Below are positions 7,024 through 10,957 of a stretch of DNA of 10,957 bases, one piece after another; position 1 is the stretch's first letter; every line of letters starts with the position of its first letter. The position numbers and the translations under genes are program-made. This DNA is from Leclercia sp. UBA7405 (lineage in GTDB: Bacteria > Pseudomonadota > Gammaproteobacteria > Enterobacterales > Enterobacteriaceae). The notes beneath the pieces were generated by a model. It worked only from the letters and a program-made list of their open reading frames with translations, was not told the DNA's origin and did no database searches. The stretch lies in contig DKMV01000139.1 in NCBI GenBank assembly GCA_002469605.1, positions 22,250 through 33,206 of the forward strand, read 5' to 3'.

Positions 7024-7602
7024 TTATTCAATATTTAATGATGTAAATACATGTCTCTCTGTTGCACATGCCATTCTATAGATAATTTCCATGTTTTCAA
7101 AGTTTACGTTGTAACTTAACTGATCGATAGAAACACCTTTGTGAGCGATTTGATGTCTTGCCAGCAATACTTTATTTAACAATTCTATAGCCGCTTTATT
7201 ATTGACATTTTCAAAAATCCAACTCTGTGATACGTTTGATATTCCAAACGAGTTTTTATAAAGATTATTCACATTTTCTGTATTAGGGGTATTAAATTTT
7301 TTTAGTAAATCATTAATTCTCCATCTAGCTATCTCACTCATGCTATTGCTACCGCTTTTCTTTTCTAAAGCAGAAAAAGCATATTCTATCAAGTTTTTGT
7401 GGAATTCTTGCCAACCGGCCATCAGGTGAACAACATAAGACTGATATAAATAATTCTTTTTAGTATTATTATTTTTAATATCACCGCCCTCGAATGAGTA
7501 TAATTTATCTAGATCTTTTTCAATCAGCTGGATGATGGCAATATTTTTTATTTTTTTTGAGAAAAGCATTGCTGGGGTTTTAGTTAAACGAAGCATAATC
7601 AA
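7024..7602 (-). CDS. HEPN-domain protein (RiboL-PSP-HEPN-like), possible RNase toxin
   Basis: A 192-residue, mostly helical protein. The key motif is LLNKVLLARHQIAHKG, i.e. R149-x4-H154, the catalytic R-x4-6-H signature of HEPN ribonucleases. The run-up 'L..ll..RhqIAHkG' is typical of the RiboL-PSP-HEPN/MAE-type group, and the N-terminal half YVVHLMAGWQEFHKNLIEYA fits the first long helix of that fold. Such proteins cut RNA in toxin-antitoxin and abortive-infection systems. The frame opens with TTG at 7602; ATG at 7596 (residue 3) is as likely. Neither has a clear Shine-Dalgarno. No antitoxin (MNT or other) gene adjoins it, so it is either a stand-alone effector or an orphan. It faces the NdpA operon tail to tail. 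Confidence 0.6.
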   Translation of the reverse strand: MIMLRLTKTPAMLFSKKIKNIAIIQLIEKDLDKLYSFEGGDIKNNNTKKNYLYQSYVVHLMAGWQEFHKNLIEYAFSALEKKSGSNSMSEIARWRINDLLKKFNTPNTENVNNLYKNSFGISNVSQSWIFENVNNKAAIELLNKVLLARHQIAHKGVSIDQLSYNVNFENMEIIYRMACATERHVFTSLNIE

Positions 7603-7675
7603 TACGTCAATATAGATGTCTATGGATTATTGAACTGTATCTGAAAATCCCTTCTTGCTCAATATTCCATAATCT

Positions 7676-7709
7676 AGTGTCCACTTTTCGCTCTTAACAG
7701 ACATTCATT
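7676..7709. repeat. Degenerate relative of the junction repeat (copy C)
   Basis: GTGTCCACTTTTCGCTCTTA followed by ACAGACATT resembles the right half of copy B (TGTCCGCT, then GCTAAAAGCAGACCTT at 6951-6977). It lies just upstream of the HEPN gene, so A, B and C sit between successive modules. Similarity is partial and could be chance. Confidence 0.3.
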
Positions 7710-7769
7710 ATTTCTCATACATAATATCCGATGTTGCTAGCTGATAAAAAAACCACCCGGACCTCAGCG

Positions 7770-7859
7770 CTAACCCCATCCACAAACGTATTCAGGGGCC
7801 CGCCACAGCCCCTTATCACTATCTACAATCAGCCAGCCTTGACCGACATCCAGCCGCAC
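7770..7859 (-). CDS. Small 29-codon ORF directly behind a stop, or lost C-terminal extension
   Basis: Directly after the TAA of the neighbouring minus-strand gene and in the same frame, GTG begins VRLDVGQGWLIVDSDKG, then LWRAPEYVCGWG and TAG. Composition matches the upstream gene, not the AT-rich island. Two readings are possible: a tiny separate protein with no visible ribosome binding site, or the former C-terminus of a 181-residue protein cut by a nonsense change. Beyond its stop the minus strand has a run of seven T (7747-7753) after GC-rich sequence, which may mark the transcript end. Confidence 0.3.
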   Translation of the reverse strand: MRLDVGQGWLIVDSDKGLWRAPEYVCGWG

Positions 7860-8315
7860 TTAGTGCACCGTGATATACGGCTCCTTCACAAACTCATTCA
7901 TTAGCCAGACCAAATCATGCAGCAGCCCCGCCAGTTCTTTCTCGACGCTGTCGGGCAGCATGCCGCCCAGAATGGCTTGGGTCAGTGCCCGGGCGTAGTC
8001 CACCTGGAGGGAAGTTTCCTGCCAGCAGCCCGGCATGCAGGAGGTGAGTGTTTCCCCCTCGATCAGCTGGGCGAAAAGGTGCGGCGGGAGTTCAGCATCA
8101 CAGAGTTTACGCAGCTGGCGCAGCGCGTGCAGTAGGCCTTCGCAGAGCGCAGTGCGGGATGCACGGTCGTCGGTTTCGATCAATACGCTCACCAGCGCGG
8201 CGCAGCGATCGGCGGTCTCAAAGAGATCCGCAGCAGCAGAAAGCGGTGTAGTCAGGGAAAGGGGAATAACCAGTTCGTCAGATTGTGGGTAAGTCAGGGT
8301 TGGGGTAGTAGTCAT
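7860..8315 (-). CDS. Uncharacterised 151-aa protein, probably of a P4-type satellite or prophage
   Basis: I do not recognise a domain. The protein starts MTTTPTLTYPQSDELVIPLS, continues with a helical segment rich in Ala, Leu and Asp/Glu (about 25-80), then a Cys/Gly stretch CMPGCWQET, and ends with helices LAGLLHDLVWLMNEFVKEP. There is no signal peptide or membrane segment. ATG 8315 has a good ribosome binding site on the minus strand (GAGAGGATG, five bases before ATG). The gene is GC-rich, unlike the island to its left. It reads away from the structured C4-like RNA region at 8355-8434. A divergent gene beside an immunity region fits a P4-like relic; that is inference. Four ORFs on the opposite strand here are shadows. 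Confidence 0.7.
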   Translation of the reverse strand: MTTTPTLTYPQSDELVIPLSLTTPLSAAADLFETADRCAALVSVLIETDDRASRTALCEGLLHALRQLRKLCDAELPPHLFAQLIEGETLTSCMPGCWQETSLQVDYARALTQAILGGMLPDSVEKELAGLLHDLVWLMNEFVKEPYITVH

Positions 8316-8354
8316 AATGACATCCTCTCTGTATTAATTGAATTAACCACCCTA

Positions 8355-8434
8355 AGAGTTCCTACGCTCAAGGGAGGTAGCACTGACGGAGGTAGGAATA
8401 CCGTCTACAGAGAAAACGGCCAGTCTTGCGACTG
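8355..8434 (+). ncRNA. Candidate C4/CI-type antisense RNA (P4-like immunity region)
   Basis: The region carries GTTCCTAC (8358-8365), its near complement GTAGGAAT (8392-8399) and, 108 bp further, GTTCCTACGC again (8507-8516, identical to 8358-8367). The complement copy lies in the loop of a hairpin: GACGG (8385-8389) pairs with CCGTC (8401-8405), extended by GTAG/CTAC (8377-8380 with 8405-8408). A second hairpin CAGTC-TTGC-GACTG (8421-8434) follows. One antisense copy flanked by two sense targets is the design of satellite P4 immunity, where CI RNA pairs with two sites in the leader and stops transcription, and of P1/P7 C4 RNA. Strand and ends are inferred; the assignment is by architecture and not by a covariance-model hit. 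Confidence 0.45.
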
Positions 8435-8683
8435 CTCCGCCAGTGCCACCGTGATTTTACGGGATATGCACTGTCGCGACAAAAAAAGTCGCTCTGTAGA
8501 ATTCGGGTTCCTACGCCCGATTGCGGATGTGCCGCAACGCAGTCACTTTACGAGCCTGATAACGGGAATAAAAGCCTTAACCCTGAATTACATAAGGTTA
8601 CTTTGAAGTTTGCGAGGAGCTTTCCAAAAAGGCCATGCTGGGGGCGCTTCGCTTGCCCGGCATGGAATGCTATAGCACCTAAC
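8435..8683 (+). other. Leader-like remnant downstream of the candidate antisense RNA
   Basis: Contains hairpin GCGAC-A7-GTCGC (8476-8492), the second sense target GTTCCTACGC (8507-8516), hairpin TTGCGG-ATGTG-CCGCAA (8521-8537) and a strong 10-bp hairpin CCATGCTGGG/CCCGGCATGG (8633-8642 with 8656-8665). In intact P4-like elements, kil/Icd-like and replication genes follow. Here only overlapping, low-quality ORFs (8283-8606 and 8426-8794) are open, and I do not accept either as a gene. The element seems to have been cut off here. Confidence 0.4.
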
Positions 8684-8728
8684 TTAAAGTCGTCACGGCT
8701 GTCATCGTCACTTATGTCGATGACAGCC
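8684..8728. repeat. Copy 1 of a ~44-bp imperfect direct repeat (hydN UAS-like)
   Basis: TTAAAGTCGTCACGGCTGTC continues into ATCGTCACTTATG and ends GACAGCC. It matches copy 2 (9387-9429) over its length with a 2-nt gap and a few changes; the 16-nt core GTCATCGTCACTTATG is identical. In this copy the arms GGCTGTCATCG and CGATGACAGCC form a perfect 11-bp inverted repeat over a 10-nt gap (8697-8728). It lies about 770 bp upstream of the hydN promoter, on the far side of the DUF2569 gene. Confidence 0.75.
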
Positions 8729-8754
8729 ACCCATCTAGATGCATGTTCAAAAAT

Positions 8755-8784
8755 CAATAAAGAGAAGCCACGAATGCAGCTTCT
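8755..8784 (-). terminator. Probable terminator of the DUF2569 gene
   Basis: On the minus strand AGAAGC and GCTTCT (8784-8779 and 8768-8763) pair over a 10-nt loop, starting at the TAA stop of the gene, and are followed by TCTTTATT and then TTTTTG. The stem is short, so strength is uncertain. Confidence 0.4.
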
Positions 8785-9287
8785 TAGTGGATAAAAGTTC
8801 TTTTTACACGAACTGATTTAAGGAAATAGGGGATCCAAATAAGAGCCGATATTATATTCCTAAAAATAGGGATAAGCTCATTGTATCCAATTTTTACGCC
8901 AGGGATGAATATGTAAAGCATGTAGACATTTAATGACAATGTCGCGATGACTGATATTAAAAATAAAATAAACAACTTTGGTAGGGATTTTTTCTTTTTC
9001 AAGAAAAATGAAAGAACGATGATGGTAAATAAAAACTCTCCGATATAAATAGCAAGAGAGAGTATGAAGAAGATTTTTGCGTTTATTTCCAGGTGCGAAT
9101 AATTTTCTGTCATAAATTTAAACGCATCATTCATTGCAAACAGATAAGAAGCAGCAGCGACCACTAATCCTATGAGGGGTAAAAAAAGAAATCCTCCAAT
9201 TTTTCTGAGGTTTTTTTCTTCACACGTATCGCAGAACTCTCTTTCCTGAGGTATTTCCACCCCACATTTTGTGCATCCCCATTCCAT
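8784..9287 (-). CDS. DUF2569-family membrane protein with N-terminal zinc ribbon
   Basis: A 167-residue inner-membrane protein of unknown function. The N-terminus has a zinc-ribbon C5-x2-C8-x10-C19-x2-C22. Four hydrophobic segments follow, about 31-51, 71-96, 103-127 and 140-157. The DUF2569 hallmarks are IGGFLFLPLIGLV at the first helix, FFLKKKKSLPKLFI in the middle and the C-terminal IWIPYFLKSVRVKRTF. ATG 9287 has AAAGG on the minus strand 8 nt upstream. The gene is AT-rich, stands alone, reads away from hydN and is bracketed by the two copies of the ~44-bp repeat, which suggests it arrived as a unit. DUF2569 genes are common in enterobacterial variable regions; no activity is known to me. 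Confidence 0.8.
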   Translation of the reverse strand: MEWGCTKCGVEIPQEREFCDTCEEKNLRKIGGFLFLPLIGLVVAAASYLFAMNDAFKFMTENYSHLEINAKIFFILSLAIYIGEFLFTIIVLSFFLKKKKSLPKLFILFLISVIATLSLNVYMLYIFIPGVKIGYNELIPIFRNIISALIWIPYFLKSVRVKRTFIH

Positions 9288-9386
9288 ATATAAACCTTTT
9301 AAATATTTGTATAGTTATCATCAGATTAAAAGAACAATCTCGCGGATACAACTGAATCGAAAATGCAGTCTTTCTGCAGATGTGGT

Positions 9387-9429
9387 TTAAAGACGTCACC
9401 CGTCATCGTCACTTATGACGACGACAGCC
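9387..9429. promoter_or_regulatory. Copy 2 of the direct repeat; candidate FhlA upstream activating site of hydN
   Basis: Contains a perfect inverted repeat TCGTCA-CTTA-TGACGA (9407-9422). It is centred about 84 bp before the expected transcription start of the sigma-54 promoter at 9472-9487, a normal enhancer distance. In E. coli hydN is activated by FhlA, the formate-responsive sigma-54 activator, so this palindrome is the best candidate FhlA site. The base match to the FhlA consensus is not verified. Confidence 0.5.
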
Positions 9430-9471
9430 CCGCCCTCACACAAACCCCTTAAATTTCATTAACTTAATTTT

Positions 9472-9487
9472 TGGCGCGTTTTATGCA
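9472..9487 (+). promoter_or_regulatory. Sigma-54 promoter of hydN-fdhF
   Basis: TGGCGCGTTTTATGCA fits the -24/-12 consensus (TGGCAC-N5-TTGCA). The invariant GG (9473-9474) and GC (9485-9486) are separated by exactly 10 bases. Transcription would start near 9498, about 28 bp before the hydN ATG. AT-rich DNA lies between it and the upstream palindrome. Formate/FhlA control of hydN is known from E. coli. Confidence 0.85.
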
Positions 9488-9525
9488 TCCCCCGGTGAGC
9501 TTACTATCAATGCCGGAGATAAAGG

Positions 9526-10071
9526 ATGAATCGTTTCATCATCGCCGATGCCAGCAAATGCATCGGCTGTCGTACCTGTGAAGTTGCCTGCGTGGTATCC
9601 CACCACGAAGAGCAGGACTGCGCTTCGCTGACGCCACAAACCTTCTTACCGCGTATTCACGTCATCAAAGGCGTCAACGTCTCCACGGCGACCATGTGCC
9701 GCCAGTGCGAGGACGCTCCCTGCGCCAGCGTCTGCCCGAACGGGGCCATCACCCGGGATAACGACTTTGTGCACGTTCACCAGGAGCGCTGCATCGGCTG
9801 CAAAACCTGCGTGGTCGCCTGCCCTTACGGCGCCATGGAAGTTGTAGTCAAACCGGTGGTGCGCAGCATGGGCTCCGGGCTGAACGTGGTGTCGGAGAAG
9901 GCCGAAGCCAACAAATGCGACCTCTGCTACCACCAGCCGAACGGTCCGGCCTGCATTCAGGCCTGCCCGACCAACGCCATCGTCTGTATCGATCGCAACG
10001 CGCTTGAACAACTGAGTCTGGAAAAACGCCGCCGCGCGGCGCTGGACGATATCTCTTCGCTGATGCTGTAA
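9526..10071 (+). CDS. hydN: HydN, four-cluster ferredoxin-like electron transfer protein
   Basis: HydN is a soluble iron-sulfur protein linked to formate dehydrogenase H activity and FHL maturation. The 181-residue protein begins MNRFIIADASKCIGCRTCEV, nearly identical to E. coli HydN (175 residues). The C-terminus is slightly longer and different (AALDDISSLML). Sixteen cysteines form four [4Fe-4S] sets: 12/15/18/22, 58/61/66/70, 89/92/95/99 and 131/134/143/147. ATG 9526 has GGAG (9515-9518) seven bases upstream. It is read from the sigma-54 promoter and is followed after 38 bp by fdhF with no promoter or terminator visible between, so the two are likely co-transcribed. In E. coli the next gene is hypF instead. 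Confidence 0.97.
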   Translation: MNRFIIADASKCIGCRTCEVACVVSHHEEQDCASLTPQTFLPRIHVIKGVNVSTATMCRQCEDAPCASVCPNGAITRDNDFVHVHQERCIGCKTCVVACPYGAMEVVVKPVVRSMGSGLNVVSEKAEANKCDLCYHQPNGPACIQACPTNAIVCIDRNALEQLSLEKRRRAALDDISSLML

Positions 10072-10109
10072 GCCTCGGTCTCTTTTCACTTTTAGCAGGT
10101 CTGTTACTG

Positions 10110-10957
10110 ATGAAAAAAATCACTAGCGTCTGCCCGTACTGCGGTGCGGGTTGTAAATTAAAACTGGTTGTTGAGAACAATAAAATCATCCGCGCGGAGG
10201 CGGCCCCAGGCGTCACCAACCAGGATCAGCTCTGCCTGAAGGGGTATTACGGCTGGGATTTTCTCAATGATACCCGGCTGCTGACCCCGCGCCTGACCCA
10301 GCCGATGATCCGCTATGAGAAGGGCGGCAAGTTTGTCCCCGTCACCTGGGATGAGGCCATTCGCTACACCGCCCGCCGCCTCTCTGAGATCAAGGCCAAA
10401 TATGGCCCGCGCGCCATCATGACCACCGGCTCGTCGCGCGGAACCGGGAATGAAACCAACTACGTAATGCAGAAGTTTGCCCGCGGGGTGCTCAACACCA
10501 ACAACGTCGACTGCTGCGCCCGCGTCTGCCACGGGCCGAGCGTTGCCGGGCTGCAGGAGACGCTGGGCAACGGGGCGATGAGCAACTCTATCAGCGATAT
10601 CGAAAACTCAAAATGCCTGCTGATCTTCGGCTACAACTGCGCCGACTCGCACCCGATCGTCGCCCGCAGGGTGATCAAGGCGAAGCAGAACGGCGCGAAG
10701 GTGATCGTCTGCGATCCGCGCAAGATTGAGACCGCGCGCATTGCCGACCGCCATCTGCAGCTCAAAAACGGCTGCAACATGGCGCTGGTGAACGCCTTCA
10801 TCTACACCCTGCTGGACGAGCATCTTTACAACAGCGACTACGTGGCGCAGTACACCGAAGGGCTGGAGACGCTACGCGAAACCGTGAGCGAGTATGCCCC
10901 GGAAGCGGTGGAGAGCATCACCGGCGTGAGCGCCCAGCAGATCCGCCAGGCGATGCG
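10110..10957 (+). CDS. fdhF: FdhF-type formate dehydrogenase H, cysteine variant (3' end outside window)
   Basis: The first 282 codons of the molybdopterin-guanine-dinucleotide formate dehydrogenase that oxidises formate to CO2 in the FHL complex. Cluster ligands C8, C11, C15 and C42 and the conserved K44 (CLKGYYGWD) are present. The active-site block reads NVDCCARVCHGPSVAG. Codon 140 (10527-10529) is TGC, cysteine, where E. coli FdhF has selenocysteine encoded by TGA; H141 follows as expected. The sequence just after the codon no longer looks like the E. coli SECIS hairpin. Residue R333 lies beyond the window. ATG 10110 is supported by the MKKITSVCPYCGAGC start; AGCAGGT upstream is a modest ribosome binding site. 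The frame is open to the window end. Orthology to fdhF is strong; whether a second, Sec-containing fdhF exists elsewhere cannot be seen. Confidence 0.93.
   Translation, partial: MKKITSVCPYCGAGCKLKLVVENNKIIRAEAAPGVTNQDQLCLKGYYGWDFLNDTRLLTPRLTQPMIRYEKGGKFVPVTWDEAIRYTARRLSEIKAKYGPRAIMTTGSSRGTGNETNYVMQKFARGVLNTNNVDCCARVCHGPSVAGLQETLGNGAMSNSISDIENSKCLLIFGYNCADSHPIVARRVIKAKQNGAKVIVCDPRKIETARIADRHLQLKNGCNMALVNAFIYTLLDEHLYNSDYVAQYTEGLETLRETVSEYAPEAVESITGVSAQQIRQAM

Noticed and set aside
8283..8606. 107-codon plus-strand ORF across the candidate antisense RNA
   Set aside because: It starts inside the divergent gene, has no ribosome binding site and runs through clear RNA hairpins. P4-like regions often produce such apparent ORFs (ash/Icd-like annotations), but I cannot support it as coding.
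8635..8682. 15-codon ORF behind a GAGGAG sequence (MLGALRLPGMECYST)
   Set aside because: The GAGGAG is about 15 nt from the ATG, too far, and the ORF coincides with a 10-bp hairpin; more likely structural DNA/RNA.
8426..8794. 122-codon plus-strand ORF
   Set aside because: It overlaps hairpins, the repeat copy 8684-8728 and the end of the DUF2569 gene; composition changes along it, so it crosses a junction and does not look like one protein.
3728..9525. CRISPR array, tRNA or transposase
   Set aside because: No regularly spaced identical repeats, no cloverleaf and no transposase-like ORF could be found on either strand.

Overview
The window comes from an enterobacterial chromosome, in the formate hydrogenlyase (FHL) region. 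The left end carries the tail of the hyc operon (hycF, hycG, hycH, hycI). The right end carries hydN and the 5' part of a formate dehydrogenase H gene (fdhF). Protein similarity to E. coli is very high, but the layout is not that of E. coli K-12. There the asc genes lie between hycI and hydN, and hypF, not fdhF, follows hydN. An Enterobacter/Klebsiella/Kosakonia-like member of the Enterobacteriaceae fits best; species cannot be fixed from this sequence.

Layout. (1) 1-2164: hycFGHI, GC-rich, tightly overlapping, closed by a strong intrinsic terminator at 2191-2222. (2) 2223-7770: a visibly AT-rich stretch of foreign character. It holds a possible small lipoprotein (2275-2409), a Shedu/DUF4263-like nuclease candidate (2873-3727), a coupled two-gene unit of an NdpA/YejK-family nucleoid-associated protein plus a three-helix membrane protein (4221-6595), and an inverted HEPN-type gene with an R-x4-H motif (7024-7602). 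Related imperfect repeats lie between these modules. (3) 7770-8680: a GC-richer block that looks like a relic of a P4-type satellite. It has an unrecognised minus-strand ORF and a structured region with one antisense and two sense copies of a short motif, as in C4/CI immunity RNAs. (4) 8684-9429: a zinc-ribbon DUF2569 membrane gene flanked by two imperfect copies of a ~44-bp repeat; the right-hand copy lies in the upstream activating region of hydN. (5) 9472-10957: a sigma-54 promoter, hydN and fdhF, probably one transcription unit.

How the parts work together. HycF and HycG are electron-transfer subunits of the hydrogenase-3 arm of FHL. HycH assists maturation and HycI trims the large subunit HycE. 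FdhF oxidises formate, and HydN is a ferredoxin-like helper. FdhF here carries cysteine (TGC, 10527-10529) at exactly codon 140, where E. coli has selenocysteine, so this gene product would not need selenium. The DNA between hycI and hydN behaves as an insertion hotspot loaded with likely anti-phage genes. The NdpA-plus-membrane pair is the best candidate for a poorly described system.
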